Below are positions 54,331 to 61,255 of a DNA stretch of 64,000 bases, in pieces. Position 1 is the first letter of the stretch. Each line of letters begins with the position of its first letter. A program made the translations under genes and the position numbers. Source of the stretch: Parapedobacter sp035556095 (lineage in GTDB: Bacteria > Bacteroidota > Bacteroidia > Sphingobacteriales > Sphingobacteriaceae); NCBI RefSeq assembly GCF_035556095.1, contig NZ_DATMFT010000016.1, forward strand, positions 1-64,000, read 5' to 3'. Below the pieces are notes generated by a model that searched no databases, had not been told where the DNA came from, and worked only from the letters and a program-made list of their open reading frames with translations.

Positions 54331-54865
54331 CATTATACCTTTCAGAATGGGGTCTGTAACACCAAGCTTTTTATAGGCTACAAAAGTATCAGTTGTATAT
54401 ACCTTTCAGAATGTGGTCTGTAACACCGCCGAGGCAATTAGAATCCCGCTCCAGGTAGTTGTATATACCCAGCTGATAGGAACACTACCCAGTAGCCAGT
54501 TGTATATACCTTTCAAATGGCATAACTCGATCCGAGCCGCGTCTGATGTCTAGTGTCTGGCGTCTGATGTCTCAAAACACTATACCTTTCAAATTGGGGT
54601 AGTTAACACCCTCAGAAATTGTAGCCGCAAGACTCTTAGTGTTCTATATACCTTTCAAATTGGGGTCTGTAATACCTAAATAGAGCGACGCTTGACGTTT
54701 TTGTTGCATGTACCTTTCCAAAATTGGGTGTCCACACCGCTCTTCTTCTGATGTCTAGTGTCTGACGTCTAATGTCTCCAAACAATATACCTTTCAAATT
54801 CGGTAGCCAACAAAAAAATCCGCGCCCATCAACAAAATCCACGTCATCCGCATTCCAATAAGCTC
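54331..54865 (-). CRISPR. CRISPR-like array B: about eight repeats, 26-30-nt spacers
   Basis: Plus-strand repeats at 54331-54363, 54392-54427, 54458 (broken), 54499 (broken), 54578-54610, 54641-54676, 54703-54738 and 54784 (broken). Intact spacers lie at 54364-54391, 54428-54457, 54611-54640 and 54677-54702 and all differ. Two places contain the interspersed unit TCTGATGTCTAGTGTCTG, which has apparently been inserted in or next to repeats. The array follows scaffold B on the minus strand. Confidence 0.75.
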
Positions 54866-54880
54866 GTAACAAATAAAAAA

Positions 54881-54934
54881 GTATTCAGTGAGTGCCAACC
54901 CGGCCTCACCCTATGGCTGTACAAGCAGCCTCAA
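54881..54934 (-). ncRNA. Guide-RNA scaffold-like element, copy B
   Basis: Minus strand: GGCTG-cttgta-CAGCC, ATAGG, GTGAGGCC-gggtt-GGCaCTCAC, TGAATACTTTTTTATTTG. The hairpins are intact. The TATACAAC end is not seen; instead a GTTACGAGC-type sequence leads into the array. This is the scaffold for array B, or a tracrRNA-like RNA working in trans (not decided by sequence). Confidence 0.75.
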
Positions 54935-54995
54935 TTATTAAATAACCTTTGTGCTCAATGATACCGTCTTACGGCTTTATAATTAATCTGGCGGG

Positions 54996-55370
54996 GTTGT
55001 ATATATCTTTTTACTTTAGAAATTGCGTATGCCTTTCAAATTGGGGTCTGTAATACCACAATGCACTAAATCCAAAATACTTTATATGTTGTATATACCT
55101 TTCAAATTTGAATCCGTAACACCTCCGCTCGTGACGATGTTGCGGTCGGATTAGCTGTATATACCTTCAAATTGAAATCTGTGACACCCTTTTGGCTATT
55201 CATATCACAAACATCGCTGTTGTATATACCTTTCAAAAAGGGCTTTGGAACAATCGTTGACTTAATAAAAAACTCGCTTTCAACTGTATATCTTCCAGGA
55301 TTAATGTCAATTTGATACCCGAAAGGTTGTAGATACTCCAGCCGAGAGACATCGTGTTGTGTATAAATCT
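54996..55370 (-). CRISPR. CRISPR-like array A: best conserved spacers, next to the Cas12f-like gene
   Basis: Plus-strand repeats at 54996 (broken), 55022-55057, 55088-55123, 55154-55188 and 55219-55254, with weaker copies at about 55284 and 55327. The intact repeats share GTTGTATATACCTTTCAAA and GTCTGTAACACC. Three spacers of exactly 30 nt lie at 55058-55087, 55124-55153 and 55189-55218. This is the first array after scaffold A on the minus strand, the strand of the Cas12f-like gene. Confidence 0.8.
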
Positions 55371-55382
55371 TAAAATAAAAAA

Positions 55383-55440
55383 GTATTCAGTGAGTACTTT
55401 CTTAAGTCTCACCCTACGGCTGTACAAGCAGCCTCAAAAA
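55383..55440 (-). ncRNA. Guide-RNA scaffold-like element, copy A, with compensatory stem change
   Basis: Minus strand: GTTCTTTGAAA, TTTGAGGCTGCTTGTACAGCC, GTAGG, then GTGAGACT-taagaa-AGTaCTCAC in place of GTGAGGCC...GGCaCTCAC. Both sides of the inner stem have changed together (GCC/GGC to ACT/AGT), good evidence for a functional RNA stem. TGAATACTTTTTT follows, then TTTATACACAAC and a guide-length segment. It lies 67 bp after the Cas12f-like stop codon. A transcript from the protein genes could run into it. Confidence 0.82.
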
Positions 55441-55506
55441 TTTCAAAGAACTATTTTAGTCGTAAGTCGTAAGTCATCAGTCGTAAGTCAACAGTCAACT
55501 CGCCAC

Positions 55507-56601
55507 TTACTCCTCAATCACATTAATCCCCGCCTTCTTCGCCTTGTAGGCAATCTTTTCTTTCAACCCGTAGTAGCTCCAATTGCGGAGCAGGAACTCC
55601 TCCTCCTTCGCCACTTCTTCCTTTTGCTGCTGGTTCACCAATAGCAGCGTTCCCGCTTCGGACTTCAGGCACAGGTCGATCAGCCGCCTGCTGTACAGGT
55701 GCAGCCGGCTGTCCACATATTTCTTTTCCTTCGCATCCCAGTCGTCCAGGCTTTTCAGTTTGCGCTGGCGGCCCTTGCCAGACCGGTTGTACGTAGACCC
55801 CCGCTGCAGGCGGTGCCGTGCGGCCTGTATGGCCAGCCGCCGGTGCAGGAACTCCTCCTTGTTGCCGATCTGGAACTGTGCCTTGCCCACCTTCATCACG
55901 ATGGGGTGTTCGATGGAGAGCGATGCCTCGGCGATGACCGAATCGTTCAGCTGATGCGCATCGCGCTCCATCTCAAAGGCCGCCAGTAAGTACAGCTTAC
56001 CCTTGTCGATTTTCAGCGAACTGGCGCAGAGTTTCAACGTACCCGCGATGTTGCGCTGTATCAGCACGCGCTTGTCCGTTTTGTCCTTGCCGAGGTAGGT
56101 CTTGAACGGGATTTTGAACAACGTAAACCGGAATTCGCGGTGCTTCTCGTCGGCCACGAATTTCAGCGACTTGCCCGAAAAGGGTAGCGGAATATTGCGC
56201 TTGTAGTTGCGCAGCGATTTCTCCCCCTTCCAGTAGGCGGTACGCTCGGTATTGTACACGCTGGTCAATGAATTATTCAGGTTGGAAAAAATTTCAGAAG
56301 GCATCTTACCAAGCAGCTTACTGGACAGTACGCGGTAGGTGGTATTCATCCGCGAGGTGTTCAGGATGCCCTCCTCATCCTTGGCGCGGTCGGCCAGCTT
56401 CACCTTCACCTCGTCGGTAAAGTAAATCAGATCTTTCACCCGATCCTGCACATACAGGTTCGTGAAAATGAGGTTGGCCGCCTGGAAAGCCAGGAACTGC
56501 CATTCATACAGCTGCTTGTAGTGGGCATCTTTTTGCGCTTTGTCTTCGCAATCCACATACACCTGTATTTTCCGCGTCAGGATGATGGTTTTCTTTTCCA
56601 T
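55507..56601 (-). CDS. Nuclease-dead Cas12f/TnpB-like RNA-guided DNA-binding protein
   Basis: A protein of 364 residues. The N-terminal half fits the wedge/REC plan of small Cas12f/TnpB proteins (LYEWQFLAFQAANLIFTNLY; TRAYWKGEKSLRNYKRN-like region around 121-140). The RuvC part is recognised by LAIQAARHRLQRGS, RKLKSLDDWDAKEKKYVDSR, and RNWSYYGLKEKIAYKAKKAG at 339-358, the helix that follows RuvC-II in TnpB/Cas12. The RuvC-I Asp is missing (segment LSIEHPIVMKVG, about 228-239). The RuvC-II Glu position reads Asn (TLLLVNQQQ, Asn323). The protein ends at NVIEE, before the zinc finger and RuvC-III Asp. It should bind but not cut DNA. Start ATG 56601, 3 bp after the sigma-like gene: one operon. 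A plain decayed TnpB is the alternative, but the linked sigma gene and arrays argue against it. Confidence 0.82.
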   Translation of the reverse strand: MEKKTIILTRKIQVYVDCEDKAQKDAHYKQLYEWQFLAFQAANLIFTNLYVQDRVKDLIYFTDEVKVKLADRAKDEEGILNTSRMNTTYRVLSSKLLGKMPSEIFSNLNNSLTSVYNTERTAYWKGEKSLRNYKRNIPLPFSGKSLKFVADEKHREFRFTLFKIPFKTYLGKDKTDKRVLIQRNIAGTLKLCASSLKIDKGKLYLLAAFEMERDAHQLNDSVIAEASLSIEHPIVMKVGKAQFQIGNKEEFLHRRLAIQAARHRLQRGSTYNRSGKGRQRKLKSLDDWDAKEKKYVDSRLHLYSRRLIDLCLKSEAGTLLLVNQQQKEEVAKEEEFLLRNWSYYGLKEKIAYKAKKAGINVIEE

Positions 56602-56604
56602 GGT

Positions 56605-57423
56605 TTAGGCCGATTGTTTCGCTTTATTGATGACCGCATAGGCCTGCACGAAGAGCGACTTCACCCGTGTGTCGTCCAGTTGCAGCGCCGCGGCGATTTC
56701 CTCAAAGGAATACTGCAGGTCGTACCGCATGGCCAGCACCTGCGCCTGCTCTTCGGTGAGCATGCCTTCGGCGATGAGTGGTTTGGTGCGGGTGGCGCTA
56801 TCCAACTTGGTCGTGTCCGCGAGGGCAGCTTTCAGGTTGGCAATGCATTGCTCCACGCGTTGGGCAACCTCGTAATCCGAGATGCCGCCGAGGTGGTAGG
56901 CTATCCGTTCGTAGTTAAAGCTGTACCGCAGGCACAGCCGAAGAAATAGCTGCTGCTGGTCGGTCAGGTTGGGCAACAGTCGGTTGACCTGCGCCAGCTG
57001 CCGTTGTTTTTCTGCTTCCAGTTGTTCGAGATATACGGCGTCCTCCTCGGCTTCGTCCTCCAGTTCGTTACCCAGCATAAATTCCTGGAAATCTTCGATG
57101 CCATCCAGCCGCAGCATGCTACGGTGGAAACGGTTGAGGCTCTTCCGGTAGTAGGCCATGCCCGCTTCGCGGAGTTGCTGGCCGAGGAACTCGTGCAGGT
57201 GGGCTACATCGCGTATGACGTCGCGCATGAGCCACAGGCGGAGAAATCCCTCCTGCGCAATGGTATTGCCCACCATATCGTCCTTAACGAACCGCTCGGC
57301 CCGCCATGCGTAGTGGTCGTAATGGGCGCGATAGAAATAATTCAGTCCGGTTTCGTCGCCCGTCTTGAACCGATGGAATGCCTCGGTCGCATTTTTTCGT
57401 GTTTGGCGATTGGTTTTCAACAT
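56605..57423 (-). CDS. ECF-type sigma-factor-like protein with two C-terminal HTH units
   Basis: A protein of 272 residues, longer than the usual 170-200 of ECF sigma factors. Region 2-like part: EAFHRFKTGDETGLNYFYRA, HYDHYAWRAERFVKDDMVGN, TIAQEGFLRLWLMRDVIRD. Region 4-like HTH at about 148-195: LPNLTDQQQLFLRLCLRYSF, NYERIAYHLGGISDYEVAQR. A second sigma-4-like HTH follows at 221-268: GMLTEEQAQVLAMRYDLQYS, FEEIAAALQLDDTRVKSLF. An acidic linker (ELEDEAEEDAVYLEQLEAEK) joins regions 2 and 4. It is encoded immediately before the dead Cas12f gene, so it probably binds that protein and RNA polymerase and starts transcription at guide-matched sites. No anti-sigma gene is seen. Confidence 0.8.
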   Translation of the reverse strand: MLKTNRQTRKNATEAFHRFKTGDETGLNYFYRAHYDHYAWRAERFVKDDMVGNTIAQEGFLRLWLMRDVIRDVAHLHEFLGQQLREAGMAYYRKSLNRFHRSMLRLDGIEDFQEFMLGNELEDEAEEDAVYLEQLEAEKQRQLAQVNRLLPNLTDQQQLFLRLCLRYSFNYERIAYHLGGISDYEVAQRVEQCIANLKAALADTTKLDSATRTKPLIAEGMLTEEQAQVLAMRYDLQYSFEEIAAALQLDDTRVKSLFVQAYAVINKAKQSA

Positions 57424-57661
57424 AATCCGGTTCTTGGTTTAAAAATTTTGAAATAGATATCTCCCTAACAACAATGAGTCGCTATTTAGGGACTTAGGCT
57501 ATCCGCTGTCTCTGGGAGAACGTGGGATGTTGGCGTGGGCGGATGCTATTCGGGCGAGCACTTTACGGTGGCCAACAGGCTCCGGAAGTGACGGTGCGTT
57601 CTTGATGTGTAGTCTGGTTGCTTTTTCACGATCTTGTATAATTTGGTCCTCTTTGGTGAAA
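57424..57661 (-). other. Long 5' leader of the sigma-Cas12f operon
   Basis: About 230 nt separate the predicted start of transcription from the sigma-like ATG. No gene is seen. The stretch is GC-richer than its surroundings near 57490-57600 and could hold an RNA structure, a small RNA or a target site for autoregulation; none can be shown by eye. Confidence 0.4.
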
Positions 57662-57693
57662 CAAAGGTATGTGTTTTATTTTTATTAAACAAA
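57662..57693 (-). promoter_or_regulatory. Promoter of the sigma-Cas12f operon
   Basis: On the minus strand: TTTG (57693-57690), 20 bp, TACCTTTG (57669-57662). This is a full match to the Bacteroidota housekeeping promoter (TTTG-N19-21-TAnnTTTG), so the operon should be expressed by the main sigma factor. Confidence 0.75.
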
Positions 57694-57734
57694 TATGTTT
57701 AGTGTGAATTTCAAACATTTCCCTTGTTTGCCGA

Positions 57735-57959
57735 ATGGCAATAGATATTCAAACATTCAAAACCCAGTTGGGCCAGCGTATCCGGGTGCTTAGGGAACGC
57801 CGTGGACTTACCCAGATGGAGCTTGGGGCATTGATGGATAAAGATTTCCAGGCAATCAGCCGGATGGAAAAGGGGCGGGTCAATCCGTCGGCTTATCAAG
57901 TGTATGTGCTGGCGGGAGCGCTCGGCGTGCCTATCGAGGAGTTTTTTGATATGAAGTAA
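57735..57959 (+). CDS. XRE-family HTH regulator
   Basis: A protein of 74 residues consisting almost only of a Cro/C1-type HTH: LGQRIRVLRERRGLTQMELG, ALMDKDFQAISRMEKGRVNP, SAYQVYVLAGALGVPIEEFF. It is divergent from the sigma-Cas12f operon with about 310 bp between the start codons, so it could regulate that operon (inference). It ends 96 bp before rpsO, whose promoter begins 6 bp after this stop. Confidence 0.9.
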   Translation: MAIDIQTFKTQLGQRIRVLRERRGLTQMELGALMDKDFQAISRMEKGRVNPSAYQVYVLAGALGVPIEEFFDMK

Positions 57960-57964
57960 ACCCA

Positions 57965-57996
57965 TTTGCACCGTAACTAAATTTGGCGTACCTTTG
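57965..57996 (+). promoter_or_regulatory. rpsO promoter
   Basis: TTTG (57965-57968), 20 bp, TACCTTTG (57989-57996): a full Bacteroidota promoter match. The leader to the ATG at 58056 is about 50 nt. Confidence 0.9.
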
Positions 57997-58055
57997 CGGC
58001 CGTTAATTATTTTTTTATTGTTTCATTAAGTTCACGCTTTAATATTATTCAAGTA

Positions 58056-58334
58056 ATGTATTTAAGTAAAGAGTACAAAACGGGCATTTTCGCTGAATTT
58101 GCAGGAAATGCAACCAACACCGGTTCCGCGGAAGGACAGGTGGCGTTATTTACCAAACGTATTGCGCACCTCACGGAGCACCTGAAATCGAATCGCAAAG
58201 ATTTCGCAACCCAGCGTTCATTGCAGAAGCTGGTCGGTAAACGCCGGGCGTTGTTGAAATACCTTTTCCATAAGGACATCGCACGCTACCGTGCCATCAT
58301 CAAGGCATTAGGTCTGCGCGACATCATCAAATAA
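58056..58334 (+). CDS. rpsO: 30S ribosomal protein S15
   Basis: A protein of 92 residues that binds the central domain of 16S rRNA in the small subunit. Typical S15 features: GSAEGQVALFTKRIAHLTEH, LKSNRKDFATQRSLQKLVGK, RRALLKYLFHKDIARYRAII. Normal length. A single-gene transcript with its own promoter and terminator. Confidence 0.98.
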   Translation: MYLSKEYKTGIFAEFAGNATNTGSAEGQVALFTKRIAHLTEHLKSNRKDFATQRSLQKLVGKRRALLKYLFHKDIARYRAIIKALGLRDIIK

Positions 58335-58356
58335 TTGCAAGTAGCGTTTTCAATAG

Positions 58357-58390
58357 AAAAGCCATCCGCCAACCAGCAGATGGCTTTTTT
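58357..58390 (+). terminator. Rho-independent terminator of rpsO
   Basis: A perfect 10-bp stem AAAAGCCATC / GATGGCTTTT with a 12-nt loop and a T run, 22 bp after the stop codon. Confidence 0.93.
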
Positions 58391-58525
58391 GATGCCCAAG
58401 ACAGCGCAGGTTATGTGACGAGACGTGTTACCTTTTGGGTTTATCAGGCATTTGCCAACGGGAAATTGCCACTTTTTCCATTCGAATGCAACGGCTAACT
58501 AGGTGTGGAGCCGGGGTCGCCGGTG

Positions 58526-58588
58526 TTGACATACACAAAAAAGTGACTCACTTCAACTTGTATACACAAGATTGTTTTCTTATGTTTG
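58526..58588 (+). promoter_or_regulatory. Promoter and palindromic operator of the sugar transporter gene
   Basis: CTTG (58557-58560), 20 bp, TATGTTTG (58581-58588) forms a good promoter with one change in the -33 box. AAGTGA-C-TCACTT at 58541-58553 is a perfect palindrome just upstream of the -33 box. ATACACAA occurs at 58531-58538 and 58562-58569 on both sides of it, each after a TTG. A repressor or activator site is likely; a GntR- or LacI-type protein elsewhere, or the AraC at 60189, could use it. Confidence 0.65.
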
Positions 58589-58619
58589 TATCCTTATAAA
58601 TCCAATTGTAAACGATGTT

Positions 58620-60035
58620 ATGACTCAAGTGGAGAATAAACCAAATTACCGAGTGGCTCTTTCTACGTTGACCACGTTATTTTTTATGTGGGGGTTCATC
58701 ACCTGCATGAACGATATCCTCATCCCACACCTGAAGGAGCTTTTCCAGCTGACTTATTTTCAGGCAATGCTCGTACAGTTCGCGTTTTTCGGGGCGTATT
58801 TCGTTGGATCGGTAGTTTATTTTCTCGTTTCCTATCTTTATGGAGATCCCATCAATAAAATTGGTTACAAGGGTGGGATTATCATCGGTTTGGTGATTTC
58901 GGCATTGGGATGTGTGCTTTTTTATCCTGCTGAAACGATGGCGGTGTATCCCATGTTTTTATTGGCACTGTTTACGCTGGGCCTGGGGTTTACGCTATTG
59001 CAGATTTCGGCTAACCCCTATGTAGCCATCCTGGGTCGCCCTGAAGGGGCGTCGAGCCGGTTGAATATGGCCCAAGCGTTCAACTCGTTGGGCACGACAA
59101 TCGCGCCTGTTTTGGGCGGATATCTTATTTTTGAGTTTTTCGCGGAAGGCGGTGAAATTACGGCGGAGGCAACGAAGGTTCCATACCTGATTTTCGGATT
59201 GTTGTTTGTATTGGTAGCCGTGCTCGTCTGGTTCGTGCGGCTGCCGAAATTCCAGGCCGAAGAAATAGAGGGGGGTAAACTGGGTGCTTTGGCATTCCCG
59301 CAATTACGCGGGGGCGTAATCGCTATTTTCTTTTACGTGGGTGCTGAAGTTGCTATCGGAAGCCTGATCATCAGTTTTATCAGTCAGCCGGAAGTGATGG
59401 GTGTGGGTGAACATGTTGGGAAAAATTACCTTGCACTCTACTGGGGAGGCGCGATGATTGGGCGGTTTTTGGGGGCAATCTCATTGAATGATAAACTAAA
59501 GGGAGGACGGAAAGTACTGTATATGGTCGTTGCCGCGATGCTGGTCTTCCTCTTGATATACAGTATCGTTGATTTGACATTTGTGCAGATTTCTGCATTT
59601 TTATTGTTTGTCTTGCTCAACTTCGGTGCTTTCGCGGTTGGCCGGTCTATGGCGGCCCGCACATTGCTGGTCTTTGCGCTGGTAAATATCGGTTTATTGC
59701 TCGCCACCGTGTGGGGTAGCGGCAGTTGGGCCATGTGGGCACTTTTGGCAGTTGGTTTGTTCAACTCCATCATGTGGTCCAATATCTTCACGCTGGCTAT
59801 TACCGGATTGGGCCCACATACGAGCCAAGGAGCTTCTTTATTGGTAATGGGTATTCTTGGCGGTGCCTTAATCCCACTGTTGCAGGGATGGATGGCCGAT
59901 ACGGTAGGGCTTAAGCCATCGTTTATCATTCCAGCCTTATGTTACGCGTATATTGCTGGGTATGGGTTGTATTGTGGCCGGAGGTTGGGTGCGGTTAGGG
60001 AATCGGAGCCGGTACAGGAAGGCATCGCTAAGTAG
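58620..60035 (+). CDS. FucP/GluP-family sugar:H+ symporter (MFS)
   Basis: About 471 residues, twelve membrane segments. From the ATG at 58620 (MTQVENKPNYRVALSTLTTL) the first segment is FFMWGFITCMNDILIPHLKE, the signature of the fucose/glucose-galactose MFS subgroup. It is followed by LQISANPYVAILGRPEGASS and RLNMAQAFNSLGTTIAPVLG. The frame is open to 58572, but the upstream part covers the promoter. It imports a hexose or deoxyhexose such as L-fucose, glucose, galactose or N-acetylglucosamine across the inner membrane; substrate not fixed by sequence. Confidence 0.93.
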   Translation: MTQVENKPNYRVALSTLTTLFFMWGFITCMNDILIPHLKELFQLTYFQAMLVQFAFFGAYFVGSVVYFLVSYLYGDPINKIGYKGGIIIGLVISALGCVLFYPAETMAVYPMFLLALFTLGLGFTLLQISANPYVAILGRPEGASSRLNMAQAFNSLGTTIAPVLGGYLIFEFFAEGGEITAEATKVPYLIFGLLFVLVAVLVWFVRLPKFQAEEIEGGKLGALAFPQLRGGVIAIFFYVGAEVAIGSLIISFISQPEVMGVGEHVGKNYLALYWGGAMIGRFLGAISLNDKLKGGRKVLYMVVAAMLVFLLIYSIVDLTFVQISAFLLFVLLNFGAFAVGRSMAARTLLVFALVNIGLLLATVWGSGSWAMWALLAVGLFNSIMWSNIFTLAITGLGPHTSQGASLLVMGILGGALIPLLQGWMADTVGLKPSFIIPALCYAYIAGYGLYCGRRLGAVRESEPVQEGIAK

Positions 60036-60188
60036 TTTTTGTGCTTTATGCGGGTTGCTTTCGGCAGTTTTAGTAATCAGATGGCGTATTATTTGATTGC
60101 CCTACGTGTTTAATGGTTGTTTTAATCACGTCGGGCACATAGTTGTTCGCATGAGAGATACTGTTTAACCTTAAAAAGTAGCGTACGA

Positions 60189-61091
60189 ATGACCGATCGT
60201 ATAAAGACGTATGGATTACCACCGGGAGGTGAAGTCCTCCACGATTTTCAAATCTATGAGGTAAAGGGTGGAGAAATAGATAATAAGCATTATCCACATA
60301 AAACCGATCGGCCGCACCGGCATAGCTATTATGAAGTATGCGTTTTTATCGATGACGGTGGTAAACACGAGATTGATTTTGTGACTTATTCAATCCAATC
60401 CAATAGTGTCCATTTTCTTTCCCCGGGGCAGGTGCACCGTATTTTTAGAAATGAAGATTACCACGGTTACCTGATTGTTTTTTCCAGTGAATTTTTTCCA
60501 TTGGGGTCAACGCGGCAGGAAGATCCACTCTTTTATTTCCCGTTTTTCAATAACCCGACCATGCTGCCCATCTTGGGTTTAGACGAAAGCTCTTTCGAAG
60601 AGATCTTACTAATTGTCCGTCAAATGGAGAAAGAGAGTCGCCTCAAACAGCAGTCGCATAGTGAGATTTTGAGAACCTATCTGCAGTTGCTGCTTTTAAA
60701 ATGCAAGCGACATTATATGTGGAAATTTGCGGAAAAGCAAAAAATGAATACGCCCGATTTTTCGCAAGTCCAGCAGTTCAATATGCTTGTTGAGAAAAAG
60801 TTCACGGAGCATCTCCTGATTCAAGATTACGCAGAAATGCTGGGTACATCGCCCGCGATCCTCAATAGGTCCGTAAAAAAAATAATCGGTAAAACAGCCG
60901 CGGAGATCATCGTCGACAGGCTTATCTTACAAGCCAAACGTTTGTTGATTTATACCGATCTTTCCAACAAGGAAATTGCTTTCAGCTTAAACTATACAGA
61001 CCCTTCCTATTTTACACGTACGTTTAAAAAGAAGACGGGCAAGAGCCCCTCCCAATTCAGAAAGGAGCTAAACGAAAAGTACCAGCATTAA
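60189..61091 (+). CDS. AraC-family transcriptional regulator
   Basis: A protein of 300 residues. N-terminal cupin-like domain (KTDRPHRHSYYEVCVFIDDG, VHFLSPGQVHRIFRNEDYHG) and C-terminal tandem HTH (LLIQDYAEMLGTSPAILNRS, VKKIIGKTAAEIIVDRLILQ, AKRLLIYTDLSNKEIAFSLN, DPSYFTRTFKKKTGKSPSQF). It is of the type that senses sugars or aromatic acids. It lies between the sugar transporter and the secreted BNR-repeat protein and may control either. Confidence 0.93.
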   Translation: MTDRIKTYGLPPGGEVLHDFQIYEVKGGEIDNKHYPHKTDRPHRHSYYEVCVFIDDGGKHEIDFVTYSIQSNSVHFLSPGQVHRIFRNEDYHGYLIVFSSEFFPLGSTRQEDPLFYFPFFNNPTMLPILGLDESSFEEILLIVRQMEKESRLKQQSHSEILRTYLQLLLLKCKRHYMWKFAEKQKMNTPDFSQVQQFNMLVEKKFTEHLLIQDYAEMLGTSPAILNRSVKKIIGKTAAEIIVDRLILQAKRLLIYTDLSNKEIAFSLNYTDPSYFTRTFKKKTGKSPSQFRKELNEKYQH

Positions 61092-61255
61092 TATAAAAAG
61101 TGCATAGTCGACTTAACGGAGAGCGGTAGATTTGAATTCTATTCGGTAAACTGATGGTCGACCCACCAATTATAACATGATCGGGGTTGGTTTTCAAAAG
61201 TGCGCCGTTGGGTTTGTTTGGCAATAACTGATGTATAAACTTAATAACACAACAG

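Noticed and set aside
54428..54457. tRNA-like GAATCCCGCTCC sequence in a spacer of array B
   Set aside because: Only a short T-arm-like stretch; no cloverleaf can be formed around it.
54636..54872. Minus-strand ORF of 78 codons inside array B (similar frames at 53171-53371 and 55233-55427)
   Set aside because: The translation only reads through repeats and spacers; no protein-like composition or start signal.
55507..56601. Reading the Cas12f-like gene as a plain TnpB of an IS200/IS605 element
   Set aside because: No IS200/IS605 end hairpins or TnpA were seen, the catalytic residues are lost while the frame is intact, and the gene is coupled to a sigma-factor gene.
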